This document shows, piece by piece, positions 46,981 to 60,300 of a DNA stretch of 64,000 nt. The stretch comes from Pseudoscleropodium purum (lineage: Eukaryota > Streptophyta > Bryopsida > Hypnales > Brachytheciaceae). The first letter of the stretch is position 1; every line of letters begins with the position of its first letter. The position numbers and the translations under genes were made by a program. The stretch is from assembly GCA_963969395.1 (NCBI GenBank), contig OZ017800.1, positions 19,438,479 through 19,502,478 on the forward strand, written 5' to 3'. The notes beneath the pieces were generated by a model. It saw only the letters and a program-made list of their open reading frames with translations. It was not told the origin of the DNA and made no database searches.

Positions 46981-49900
46981 ATGAAATCATCAAGACGGAC
47001 TTTAACGAGTCTTTTCTTGGAGCAACGGGCGCCAGTCGCACGATGGCTTCCAGCCTCTTGCTTGGGCAGCAGTGGAAGCTCCGGAGAATCCAGCAGCAGC
47101 AGCAGCAGCCAAAGTGTGTTGGCAGCATGGGGAGCGGCGTTAATGGCAGGTGTAGTGGCTATGGATTTGGGGCGGCGGTCGGACGGAGTGGCTTTCTGTG
47201 ACGCTGCGGAGCGAGCCGTGTCTTCTCCGATGGGCAAAACCCCCGAATCGAAGCTATCGAAACCCACCTTCTACCTCAGTGGTGATTACTCCTATTCTTT
47301 CTACTTACACGATCACCGATTAATATAAATCTGAGAGATTTGAATTGAGAAAGCAAACAGTGATATTAATACTATGAATAGTACGCCCTAAAATGGCATC
47401 TTGTTCCTTCCTGCAGAGGAGCGTGAGGTCGCCATAGCCATTTCCTGAATTTCCACTAATTAGGGTCTTACATAGTGGTTTAAGGTATTAGTGGTGATTT
47501 TTGAGATGTGTTGTGCGGAATTTTCATTTGATTTTATCAATGTATTAAACAATTGCTTCTTGGTTGTAGATGAGTACAGGCGGCGTATTTTCTTTAATTA
47601 TGAGAGGCGACTTCGTTTGCGCAGCCCTCCTGAGAAGGTAGATATTCAATACCTATATAGTCGTAACGGAGGTCTTCTACGGTAGAGGATACCGTTTACG
47701 TTAATTTAAGCATTTTAACCAATTTGTACGAGTATAATTTTTGAGAGGTGACTGGAAAGATGTGGAGAGATCTCGTTGAGATATAGGATCAAATTTGGTT
47801 GTGTCAAATATTTATCACCGTGTATGAATTTCTTATGCATTTCAAATGTGAGAAGTTGTAGACAACCCCATTACTACATAAGTATCAGCGGCCATAGACA
47901 TTTTTCCAATTCATGCTTACCTCACTTGCTAATAGGTCCAATCAAGTGAATGAAAAGATTAGATCCTGTTGGTGACGGGTTAGTATTGGAGACAGGATCA
48001 GGTCTTAAGCAGATTTAGTATCCTTTACCTTAAATGAGACATTCTTGTTTCCGTTGCAAAATATTCCACGATGCTGTGGTGTTATAATTCTCGTATCTCT
48101 CTTACGAACTGGTGTATTACGAACTCGTGTCTTGATTTTGCAATCACTGACTATGAGTTTCCCGACATCTTATCAGGTCTTCTATTACTTCTCTTCGGTG
48201 CGCACTGAGGATGGCTACATTTACATGACAGCCGGAGATTTGATGAGAGCGATCGTTCCAGTATTTCCTCCGACAGGTTCATCCGTGGTGAGAGAAGGTT
48301 ATCTTGCCTTTGAGAGGTCTCCTGGAGAATTGAAGTGCCCTCCCTCCAAGTTCTTCATGCTGTTCGACACAAATGGCGACGGACTGATTTCGTTTCCAGA
48401 GTAGGTTTCCGTAAGACGTTTCATTATAGATGACGACTTTAGCACTACGATCTATTGACAGTGTTGCACCAGGTGAAACTTTCGTCAAGTTTGTCTCCAG
48501 TGTGGCATGCCGAAAGCTTCTCATGTCCTTGTGTTGGCCAGGTACATCTTCTTTATCACAATTTTGAGCATCCCAGAAAAGAACTTCAGGGCAACTTTCC
48601 GGATGTTTGATTTGGACGGAGACGGGTAAGCTTTGTGTTTCAAATTCATCATTTGGGCTGACGTGTAAATTGACCTGTGAAACTTAATCCTGAAGTGTTC
48701 ACCACGAATGTCCTCGGGAGGTATGGAACACGTGGATGGCCACAGTTGTTAAAATGGCATGGTTCCGAGCGCCAAATTTCTGTCATGCAAGTGTAAAAAA
48801 CTCTATAATTAGGCCTGTTATTGATGTGTGGTTTCGGATGGGCGTTTGAAAGAGTGCTAATTCTTGAAATGTCACTATTTTAACGATTATGACGATGTGG
48901 AAGGATTTCGTAATTATTACAATTATAGAAGATCCACCAAGAGAAGAGGTTTACTTTTATATTGATACTAGGTTTCAGAATTTCTCCGATTCTCCATATA
49001 TTGCGGCAAAATCTAATGCAGCAATGGATCTTGATCATTGTGTCGCAGGGTGATTGACAGGGAAGAATTTAAAAAAGTGATGGCGTGGATGCGGGATCAA
49101 AATCGATTTGGCAGAACGCATTCGGAAGGTCGTCGCACTGGATTGCTTGTAACCGGAGAGGTTGAGAATGCTGGTCTGGTAGAACTCTTTTTTGGGAAGG
49201 ATGGGAAGCGTAAACTTCCAATGGCACAGTTTGAGGATTTCCTGAAGGACCTTCATAAAGAGGTATGCGTCGTGTAGATTTCTGTTTTCTGTGTTGTTGG
49301 GTGTAAACCTTGATCCTTACATTTTTATTAATCAAAATATGACAGTGCTTCTTTTTGAATCCGTGCAACAGATTACTCGTCTCGAATTTGCTCATTATGA
49401 CTATGATAACCGAGGGACTATCTCAGCTACAGATTTTGGTTTGTCGATGTCAGCCTCCGCAGACTTGTCAAAAGCGAATCACTACCTGGATCGTGTCCAG
49501 GATCTTACAAGTATTCCTCACTTTGCTTCAATGCGAATTACATTGGAGGTGAGGCTACTTCTTGTACGAGTTCAAGGAAATCTAGTCATTTGTTCTTTGA
49601 CCATTGAGATACTTAAAGATTGGGACCACAATCTCACGAAGTGAAATATTAGCACACTGACAAGATGCAAATTTCCATAGTGGCTTAAGGATGTTTGTCC
49701 TAAAAAAATATTTAGAGCTCTGAAAATTTCTCTAATCTACCCACTTGAATAGTACCTGAAACCACGGTCATTAGAAGATCCTTATGATACCATCGATATT
49801 GTGTATTGTTCTCTGTTGCAGGAGTTCATACAGTTTGCGGAACTGCGCAAGAAGATTCCAGTAATGGCATTGGCAATCTCCAGTTTTGGCAAGATCTCGG

Positions 49901-50342
49901 GAAAATTGTCGAAGAATGATGTTCAGCGTGCTGCTGCTAAGGTCTGCGATAATGACGTGAAACCAAGTTTGCTCCTTAATCCAGATATACAATATGTGTT
50001 TGGTCTCATTATTGGATAAGTATAGGCGTGTTCCTGACCGTAACGTTCTTTCATTCACGGAATTCAATGCTCCACAGTATGTATTTACAGATACAACTGA
50101 CCTTCATGTATGTGTGCAATGAATTGCAGATTTGCCATGCGCCAATTTCTGATGCAGTAGTGGATGTAATATTTCACATTTTCGATTCTGATAATGATGG
50201 TGTCCTTAGCATGGAGGAGTTTCTGGGCGTGCTACAGCGTAGGGAAAGGGATCTTGCCGATCCAACTGATACTGGAATTGTCCAGTTCCTCAAATGTTGG
50301 TGGAACTGTACAAGCAACTGCCAGAAACCATGGAACTTTTGA
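46981..50342 (+). CDS. MICU: MICU-type mitochondrial calcium uniporter regulator, eight coding exons
   Basis: MICU proteins sit in the mitochondrial intermembrane space, bind Ca2+ by EF-hands, and gate the uniporter channel. Coding exons: 46,981-47,281; 47,570-47,637; 48,177-48,400; 48,542-48,625; 49,049-49,262; 49,372-49,548; 49,822-49,941; 50,130-50,342. Phases join without error into 466 residues. All introns are GT-AG (109-539 bp); the last donor, AAG|GTCTGC, is weak. The start is the ATG opening a basic, Arg-rich presequence (MKSSRRTLTSLF...). A Ser run from CAG repeats follows, then a hydrophobic segment (about 46-61). EYRRRIFFNYERRLRLRSPPEK (102-123) is a family hallmark. Canonical EF loops are 187-198 (DTNGDGLISFPE), 221-232 (DLDGDGVIDREE) and 415-426 (DSDNDGVLSMEE). 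A degenerate loop lies at 307-318. Three intact EF-hands match plant rather than animal MICU. The gene appears intact. Confidence 0.93.
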
Positions 50343-50880
50343 TTTAAAGGGCATGCAACTTCAAGCCAACTATGGGGCATATTAATCAATGGAGATTAGG
50401 ACTGCAACATCGTTCTTATCGATGAGTTGATTTTCATGGGTTGGAACTACAAATAAGGGTCTGTGCTTCTTCATTATTTATTCATCCATTCAGGAATTTT
50501 TTGACATGAACACTGGTCAGGAAGACCAACAATGGTTAGGGAAAACGTCATAAAGTATGACATGTAACGTTTGAAAGTTTTGTAACGTTTAAGGTGTTTG
50601 AGGTATTTTAGGGTTCAAGCTGACGATGTTGATGCAATGTAATATAAGGCAATTTGAAATCGAATTTTCTTGTTCTTTCTGGAAGTCATTTTTCAACCTT
50701 ATAGTATCTTTTTACTTGAAATGATGCTATTCGTATTATTTTCATTGGTTCAGGACAAGCGTCTAGCATGCGAAAAAATCCTGGTTATCAACAGGCCTAC
50801 TTACTAGTCACTGCCGCCACTTGGTGTGATGTACTCGCATTAGGCTTAGGTTATCTCAACTCTTCGAGTCATTAAATAAA
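50343..50880 (+). other. Likely 3' UTR of the MICU gene
   Basis: Sequence after the TGA keeps the composition of the gene. An AATAAA at 50,875-50,880 is a possible polyadenylation signal; another is at 51,127-51,132. Plant signals are loose, so the true end is uncertain. Confidence 0.4.
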
Positions 50881-53800
50881 GCCGTTAAAAACCATGTCTT
50901 TCTAATCATCTGCTCCCATTCGTGACAGGTTGAAGAGCATATAACCCAAACAGTGCTGACTCTCTGATTAGGCGTTATGCATCGATGTTGTATCTCAAGA
51001 TGCAGCTGAAGAATGTTCTAATTCTCTTGTAACAAGAATTTTTGGAAACAAATGCAGAGCAGTAAAGAGAATGTAGGGTAAATTGTTTGGTGTTTGTGAA
51101 TCATTCTGTCCCAGGCTTCATCGCAGAATAAAGAATCTGGTTGTTGTTTTGTAGGCATGTCATCGTGAAGATCATCGCAGTTAGCTGTCATCCCGTAGTG
51201 AGGAATGGCAGAAACTAACTTGGAATTGGGAGATGAAAGGAGGATAGATCAAGGCAGGGTAGGCATATTGTTTGGGAATAAGTCTGGGTATGATCCCTGT
51301 GTCTGGGTATGTTGTTTGTAGGCTTTGAGCTGGCTTTGAGCTCAGACAAGTAATTGAGGTACTTTAATGAGTATGTAAATTCAACTACAACTACAGTACA
51401 AAGTAGGAGGACCTAATTGCGGGGTGGACCTAGTTGTGGCGGTGAACCTAATTTTGACTCAAAATACGACGTTACCAAGAATTCCAAGAATCAAGCTGGA
51501 TAAATCTCAGACTTTCAGTGTCGCATAAAGGTCAACGATCCTTCCAATGTCTAGAAAAGGTGTTCGTTACCTGAAACGACATAGCCCTTAAAGCGGCACT
51601 TTGAAAGCTCCCTCCATTCCCTGCAATGAAGCTCCTTCATTTGCTCCACAAAAAACAAAAATTCCTCCATTCGATAACCGACTGGTGTACAGATTAAAGC
51701 AGAGATTCAAAGAATCGGTCGGGCGAGATGTAAAATTGACTTCCGGACCTTGTCTGTGAAGATCATCGCAGCGGTGGAAGAATTTTCTGATGGAATCCCT
51801 CGTGAAATACCTTGAGTGGGGCTCATCTGAACGTCCATACAACAGCACCGATTCAATAGAGAAGCAAAGTTTGCACTGTGAGACAAAGTTTGCACTGTGA
51901 TCGACACGGAAGTCATCCCTTGGGAAAGCAAGGCGGCTCCTGAATGAAAGGGAAGGGAGGAGCTGGGGCAGCCTTCATCCTTCGACTCTTTTTACGCTTT
52001 GAGGTTTGCGCTTTTGGGTCACACCTCATTGAGTTTTTTGGTTTTGAGTTGACCTCAGTAAATGTAGTGTTTCAGTTCTGGATTTTAATGCACTTTTCAG
52101 AAGTAAATAATGCCAAATATGGAGTATTTTTTTGCTTTTGCAAGTTCTATGGGACCAAGGCTCAAAGTGCAATACACTATTTAACATACAATATTTACCT
52201 TTAAGATTTGCATCTGTAATATTCTTTAATTGTTGTGAAAACTCACACTTTTCAACCATAGATGGCAACTAGGAAAAGACTTAAAGTTGACATTCAATGC
52301 AAAGAACATGCACAATGCTTAGTGAGTGGATAATATACTTCATTATATACTTTTGGTATTTGTGAACTTGAGATTGTACATAAAAGAATTTGGATACTCT
52401 TCCCAAGAGTGTTATCTTCGAGAGACTTTCATTTGATACATTGGTTTCATGCATTGAGTTGTATAAAAGAGGTTGTACCTAGAGTTTTGAAAAAGAAGTT
52501 GATTCATCTCAAAAAAGAATCTTCCAAGCACAACCTTAGAGAAAGCAACATTATGAAATTGTTTGTTGAGTCCCCCTCTCATAATATAAATAAGCAATAG
52601 CAATGGGTGTCATTGGGAGAAGATTGTAGAACATGTGGCATTTCTAAACTCATTATTCACCTTTAGCCTCCACTTGCTTATAGCTAAGAATTAATGTTCT
52701 ATGTAATAATGAATCCACTCAAACCAAATTAAAATGCTCTTAACTTTATTTAAAATGAAATGATACTAATTTAGCTAGACATTCATATATAAGGTTAAGA
52801 ATATTCAATACAAAACAATGATGAAAGACTTAAGCAAATAAAGACCAAGTAAATCTTGCATACATTAGATTTAGAGTGGTCATATGTCTTAAAATCCACT
52901 AATATATATGCTGAAGTGTAATAATAATACTAGATTTGTCATCCTAGTGAATTTGTTCTTTTTTTTGCCAAATGACTTGGAATATATTCTTTTGAGTCAT
53001 GAATGGCTCTTGAAAAGGTCTTAAACTTCTTTGTTCAAAAATCCACCATGAAAGGCACTTCGAAACCTGAAATTAAAATATGTACATAAACCACAACTAG
53101 AAAATGTGTCGTTCATTTTCCGAGCAGATTGTTTTCCGCAATCCCCTAGTAGTGGGAAAAATCATAGTTGCCAAAGATTATGGAGTTTTCATTTACCCTA
53201 ATGGATGATCTCAATTGCCATTCAATTGATCAAATTGCCATTGAAATCTGGTTCCACCGAATTGCGCGTTCCATGAGGATGGGAAAATATGTGCTTAAGC
53301 CTGTGATTCCCACAAACAGCACCTTTCGGTGGCAACCGCAGGCAAACATTTGCACATTCCACACTTTGCGGTAATCTTTGCAACTACCAGACAAGCCAAA
53401 TGGCAGCAAAGCGAGATTAGCAAGAGACTCAGACTACGTATTCCAAAGGCAGCCACCTTTCGGAAGTGTGTTTCAATGGATTGCGGGCTGGACGTCCTTT
53501 AACGGTGTGTCACAGCTTGTATATTTATATATTACTGCCTTCACATAAAACAATTAGAGCGCATTAGAAGACCCAGAACTGGTCTCAGTAATGGTTATGT
53601 GAGTCTTCTTGCAAGTTATTTTTCATATGAATGATCTACTTAGACCATGTTTCCACTAGTCGACTCAATTCAACAGATCAATCATTGGCGTTTCCTTTGC
53701 TGAGAATACCTCATGACTTCCGACTACAGTTTTTGCTGCAATCTGCAAGGTTTCTGAAAAGTGACCGCTCTTTGGCAATTAAAAGAACTTCCCTCGTACC

Positions 53801-56800
53801 GAGTCTCCATCATTCTGCAGAATGCTGTTCAAATTCCACACAATTATGTACATTACTTCAGTCACGTGTTTCTGACACTGCTGTGCCAACCTGTGCCAAC
53901 GATGTCTTGTGTAGAGCCCGTGATCAGTGAGGTTTCAGGATTTGACAGGAGTTTTGTCACCAGCGTAGTTGTGCTTCACGGTACTGGGCACATCTATTGG
54001 TCGACATATATTGTCAAGTACATTGTCACATGCTTCGTCAAGTACAATAATTTCTTGTGGGTCAATAGATGTTTCCACTTCTTCTTGTCCTTTTTCTTTT
54101 CTTTTGAGAAGTAAGGAGAAAAAGGACTCGTTATGGATATAGTTTAAAACGAATTAATCATTCATGTCATTATGTCAAAGAGTAGTTGTTTTTCAGACAC
54201 TATGCATTTTGTACTTGAAATTGTAGTGGATGTCATCCGAAATACTCTACTGGGACAAGTTAAATTATGTATCATGTAAGTATTGTTGCTTCCTCATCCT
54301 TTTTGTACATAAAATTTGATTTTATACTGTGAGATTTTATGCAAAATATGTTTCAAAATATGACTACTTCAATGTGTGACTGTATTGTACTCCCCAATTC
54401 TGACAGGACAGTTTAGAGCCATTGTATGACCAACCTACAAGCGGGCGTACAAGTTTAAAGCCACCAGTAGTCTGACTAGTCTCTGTTCATGCTTGCAACA
54501 TTCTGCAGTGAAGAGTACTGAGATAGTATCTGTCCCCTTTGACATTTCTGTGACTGACCATATTTTTTCTGCTCAGGGAGACTGCTGAACAGAAAGCGGC
54601 CCGACTGTCTGAGGATCAAACAGAGCCAGCCAACTAGCCAAGTAGTACGCCTGCAACATTGTGTCCTACAAATCTGTTTGTACTCTTGAATATCACCCAA
54701 TCTTGGATGCCAATTCTGTTACATTGCTGTGACTGAGAGTGCCAAATGTTTTGACATTCAACTGCACAAAGCTCTCAAAACTAGAAGCAACTGATAGATT
54801 TGAGTTTCCATCTGGAAAGCAGTTGTGAATTTCTGCCAACATAACTAAATTGACATTGATGTCAAAGCATTAAATCAGAGAGAACATCACTAAGTGAATA
54901 CGAGATGGTAAGATGTCTGCCATCGTCCTGGGAGTCGCTTTGAACTTTGAAGCTCACCGACATTGATGTAATAGACCTCCGTCCGAATGAACTGCTGACC
55001 GACCGAATTTGATCAGCACATTGGTACAAATTGTTCTGCTGCATCAGTGGCGGTTTTCAGAGTACACTTGGAGACAGATAATTTCATTATGGAATGCTTC
55101 CAACGTTAAAACGAGGGGGGAAAAGTTGAGGGCTGAGTACTTCAGAATTTTTTTCTTCTCTCAATTTCCTAATAAAGGAAGATTCGTCTCCACCGTTGGA
55201 AGCATGAAGACAAGTCTCTAATCGCGAAGTCTAAAGATGAATTTCCAATGTTGTAAACCATCATCTTCTTCCTTGGAGTGGATTCAGCTTTGGAAGAGTT
55301 GTTGAAGAATCCAAGTGCATCACACGAAAACGTTTCATTAGAACCTCCAACACTAGAAAAGGCTACTCTAAAACCCACCATTATTCGGTGTCACACACGA
55401 GAATTCAATAAGTTTAACAAAGTTCATCGAACTCTTTTGTTAAACTCGTCGAACTCACAAGAAAAAGAAAAAGAAAAACTGCTTTGGCAAGCAGGCATCA
55501 AGCTTGCAAGCCACTGAAGATGTCGCCTCAGGGTACAGAATCCGAGTCCCTTCTTGCTATCTTCCTAGACTTCTCCAGACCTAAATGTACAAAAGTTGCT
55601 TTCCGGTACAGTAAGGCAGTACCTCAGTTGCGAGGACATGGGAATCAAGCATTGGAATCCTGCAACTGAGATTACAGGTGCGTCTCGGTACTCTCAACCA
55701 TCAACTTTCATTTCTACACTTCATCATGGTGTCGAGACATCAATCGCTTTGAATCTTTGCTTAAAAGCATCGAGCATATACATTAGTCCTTGTTGCTTTT
55801 GCAAACCAAACTGTATGCTTCTTTCCAGTACAGTACAGTCCACATTGACATGAACTCCAAGATGTGCCGCACTTGGAGTTTGAACTTTGAAATCCCGCCA
55901 TGTACTCATTCAGACACCTATGCACAATTGAATACCACATTCAAGTAATCCATTCATGTACCACTCAGATTATGGTGGGAACGCATTGCCTCTGCTATTC
56001 TCTGGGGTAAAACACTTGAGAGTATTACCAAGGTGTACGAGAGCTTTAGATCTAATATGTGTGTTAGATATGCTTTGGTAATAATTACTGGTGTTCACTT
56101 CCACTCTGCAGTATTGCGGTGAACACCATTTTGGTAATACAGTAGTGGATGTCGAAACGTTGTCCAAGATCTGATGTTTTGAATTTCAAGTATTTTTGAA
56201 ATCACTCCTTTCTACTAACGCTCGGGCCACCTTAAGTTTGGCATCTACTGAAGCTCTGTCCTTCAATTTAAAGAAAAGACTATGTGTAACCACAGCTCTA
56301 TAAAACTAACAAGACAGCGGGGATTTATGGCTACCTAGCTATCCCTTTCGGAAGGTAATAAGCTTACAGGCTTGCTTTTAGATTATTGATTTTGCGAGGT
56401 ATAAATAGAACCTAGTTCCATTATAAAAGAAAAAAAGTAACGTACAAACCGCCTTGATGAATGGATCCTCCTGATTGAAATAAGACATGGCTTTTCCACC
56501 AACTCGCTATCCAGAGCACCTGCATTCCGTGCGGCCCATTGAAGTGGAAAAAAAAAAAAGATTCGATTCATTGAATTGGACAGGACGGAGAAAATCAAGC
56601 ACCGTTATATACCCTGCGATATCTCCACCAATGCACCCGGCTTTTTGCGAATGCTCTTACTAAACTTATCACAGAATACTGCATCAAAACATAGTGCGTC
56701 ATCACTTTTTACATCGATTGGCCGAAGGGGAACCCTGGCTAATCATTTTCATGAGCGCATTTCATCAGCTTCATTTATGAAGCTTCACAAAGATCGATCC

Positions 56801-57250
56801 AAATCGCTTTTCTTTCTCCCGTATTTGTTGCATTGGTGTTTTGTGCTTGGACTGGCATGTCAGTCCAACAGTTCCACAAACAGACTTCATTTGAGTTGGG
56901 TTCAATTTCACCCAGCTCACCTTGAAATATTTGAGAGCTCATTCAAGGCACATAAAGAACTCTGGAATTTACTCCAGTGTAGGATTTCGAGCGAGGCTTT
57001 CCAAATAGAACTCCACTCATACAAGGTAAGCTTTTATGAACGCAACTTGGGATGAAAACAATGCAGACACAATTCTTCTTGTGAAGTTCATTTCACACGG
57101 CTCATGTACATCACAAGAATTTCCGGGGATGCAATTGGCTTGAGTGTCCAAACTTCTACTTGGAATGGGGGCAGTTACCTTATCCCCTATAAGCCCAAGG
57201 CAACAATTGCTGGTGTCAGCAATACTTTGAAGTTAAATAAAACCTAAGTA
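50881..57250. other. Region of raised G+C without a recognisable gene
   Basis: Many overlapping short frames occur on both strands, none with a known domain. Examples are 51,588-51,848 (-), 54,476-54,700 (-) and 56,576-57,055 (+, 159 codons). The composition resembles that of the MICU gene more than the flanking AT-rich DNA. A perfect 10-bp inverted repeat lies at 56,089-56,098 and 56,119-56,128 (TGGTGTTCAC and complement), and a 12-bp one at 55,094-55,105 and 55,194-55,205. It may hold untranslated exons, a non-coding transcript or old coding remnants. Confidence 0.4.
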
Positions 57251-60200
57251 AGTTAGTATTTTTCGTAGTTTATATTTTTGAAAAATTCTTTTTGAAGTCT
57301 AGTAATAGCATAAAAAAATGATTCTGAAAATGAATGATTATTATTTTTTTTATTCAAGGTTTTGTGCAAGGGTGTTCACAACAAATCTTGATTTTCTAAT
57401 GTTGAGTTTTTTTTATAAATGAGACTCAAATACACTAGATTTTAAAGAAAAAGATCACATTAGAAATTCATTTTAAAAAAATTGTAGAGTAGATTTTGAA
57501 TAGTCATAAATTGATTGGGATTATAGATGATATGCCCTTTAACCTTGTGTTATATTGATGACTAACTTTTTAGACTTGACATGTGAAAAGAAGATTGAAA
57601 GACTTCAAATCATTTTCACAATTTTAAATCCCTCATAATCAAACATTATAATCTTTCAATCTACAAGTGATATTGTTGTAATTACTAATATATCTAGTAG
57701 GAATTTTTTTCCCATGTAATCACTAATATGTCTAGTTTGAATTTGTATGGTTATAATTCCAAAAAAATGATAAGATTTATCAAAATGCTGACATTTTGTT
57801 CAATTAAGTGCAAATTCTAAGAATCTTTAAGAAGGCCTTGTGCATTTAGAGGATATAAAAGTGACAACATGTAAGTTGGAACATAAGTCATCACATGCAA
57901 TCAACACAAGTGGTGCAATTTTCTTATAATTGTCTCACTTCTTTACATTGACTCTATGTCATGGCCCCACTCATGTAAGGCACCAAAGACTTCAACTTGT
58001 GCCTTTGCATACATTTGTGGTAAATTGGCAATAAAATACTCAAACCTTGAATCTTTTGAAAAAAAAAATTTGAAAACTTTCTTGGAGTTATTTGAATGAT
58101 AAAAGAAATAGAAGAGAAGACAATGGAAGAGTCAAATGAATTATAAAAAATGGAGATATCTAGAAAATAAAGATTCCTATATTTCCCAAATAAATATATT
58201 TTTTAAACAATCTAGTACTATATTTGGATTTGAAAGATTTACTAAGTTTAGTTGATTTTTGTTTCATAACTATACCAAACCAAACCAAAATCTTTAAAAT
58301 TCAAGGTTCTTAAATCATATGAAATAACTGAAACTTGAGGATTTGAGATACAAATTTAACCTTTGAACAGTCAATCATCTACTAGCTAGGTGGATGATGA
58401 ATGTTGTGAAAAGTGCACTTCATCTAATTACTTTAAATTGAATAAAGACTAGTAGAAAAGTAGCATGGTCTCGTAGCACCGTAATGAATGGCGGAGGTCA
58501 CCGTCTAAATTTTTTTGGGTGCCCTCTTCATTTTTTATCCTAAAATTGAATTCTTATCTAGAAAAAATTAATTTGGATGCCACTCATATCCTTTGGTGTT
58601 TTAATATAATAATTATACTCTAAGAAGGAAAGAATGTCAAGTTAAACACGTATGTGTTTAAACTCAATTTCTTATATATATTTGACAAACTTTCAATGAT
58701 CTTTTGTTGGCATGTGTGTGGGTTGTATTTTTATCTATATCAATTGACTTTTTTTAAGGCATATGCATACAATTGCTTTAATACAAGTATTATTTTAACT
58801 TCTAAAGTCCAAAGAGTCCCTTGAAGGATGTTTGAAGGTTCAAGCAAGTATCCATGGTTTCAACTTTTGCTAATATTTTTTGAATTTTTCTTCAAGATAC
58901 AAAAATTCATTTAAAGGAATATAATTTTAATTTCAATCAATGTCGAAGAGAAAAAGAAATGACACAATAAATTCAAAACAAGCAAGGGCAAACAACAACA
59001 GAATTCCACCAAAATTTGAAATTATTTTATTTATTTATTTTATTATAAATTATATTTTCTTTATGTGGAAAGATTTGATTCATTCCATTTGGAAAAGTGA
59101 TGTAAAAGTCATGAAGCTTCTTGTTTTGTGGGCAATCTTATCAATTCTTATGAAAATAATGTATTGAATCCATTTATGAACTCAATTTTCACAATTTTTT
59201 TGAAAACTTAAAGTTGTACATAGTTTACTTAGCTTTTTAGAACAATCTCACGCTTGAAATTTGTGTGTTTCAATTCAATTTAGGTTTTCTTTCTATCTTG
59301 TACCTACTTCAAGTTTACATTTTTTCAAAGAATGAAAATGATTTTTTTTTTTTTTTTTTTTTTTATTAATCCCAAATTGTCAACTCAATTCTTTGACATG
59401 AAAATTTTAAATTCACAAAATTTAATACAAAAATACAATGTGAAGAGGATTCCAAGCCTTATAATCTAGATGGGCTATTTTTTAAGTGGATAGTGAGAGA
59501 ATGTGAATTTCAGAGAAAAACACAAAATAATCACTTTTAACGGGGTGAAAATGACATTCAACCATTGGCCATTGAACTTTTCATAAAAATGTGAAAGAAA
59601 CTATTCATATCACTTTGCCATAGGTTGAAAAATTGACATAGGTGCTTGTGACATACCCCTCCCAACCCCCCATACTTGTATTTTTGTGACATGTGCTTCA
59701 CTTGCAAATAATATAGGACAATATATATATGGCCATATGTTTATGCATATATCTCATACATATCACATATATATTCTTCGCATATTTTTCATATTGTACA
59801 TATTCCATATTTAGTATTTGTCTTATGTATCTATATCTATGTTATTTATTTTAAGATCAATTACATTGGAGAGGGGGAGATTTTTGTTTAAAAGATCAAC
59901 AACTCTTGATTTTTAAGGCTTGTAGAAGGCGATTTGACTTTCTACAATGGTGCAAATATAAGGATTCTTTTTATAATTTATAAAAAGGTTTGAAAGTTTA
60001 AAAAGTTTAAACTAAAAAAAGAAGTTCTCCTACAAGTTCCGATGATACTAAGAACGTGATTGGGGGACGCACGAACTTGGAGATCTCTATGTAACAAATA
60101 AATAAACAAAACAAACCACCTAACTCAAGGAAATTACCCAATTTACTTTTATTTTGATTGTGGCAGCAACGCGGGGCACACTAGTACCAATGAAAAGAAG

Positions 60201-60300
60201 AAGACCTACTCCAAATGAATCAATGATAGATAGGCTATGTTGAAGGAGTTTCAATCACTTATTACAAATTTTCAAAAATAATTTTATTATCTTTATCTTT
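57251..60300. other. AT-rich intergenic DNA
   Basis: Ordinary AT-rich sequence. It contains a 23-base T run (59,342-59,364) and a copy of the 41.6-41.9 kb dispersed repeat. The open frame 58,940-59,167 overlaps that repeat and has no domain features. Confidence 0.5.
59050..59340 (+). repeat. Dispersed repeat copy, direct relative to 41,575-41,880
   Basis: The two copies share ATGTGGAAAG, a TTTGATTCATTCCATTT block, AACTCAATTTT, and a TTTTCTTTCTATCTTGTA-like block in the same order. The class is unknown. It ends near the 23-base T run. Confidence 0.55.

Noticed and set aside
46656..47267. 203-codon minus-strand frame
   Set aside because: It is antisense to MICU exon 1 and its upstream region, with no domain. 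The sense strand is well supported.
56576..57055. 159-codon frame
   Set aside because: No domain, no splice-consistent neighbours and no clear codon bias. It is left within the region description.
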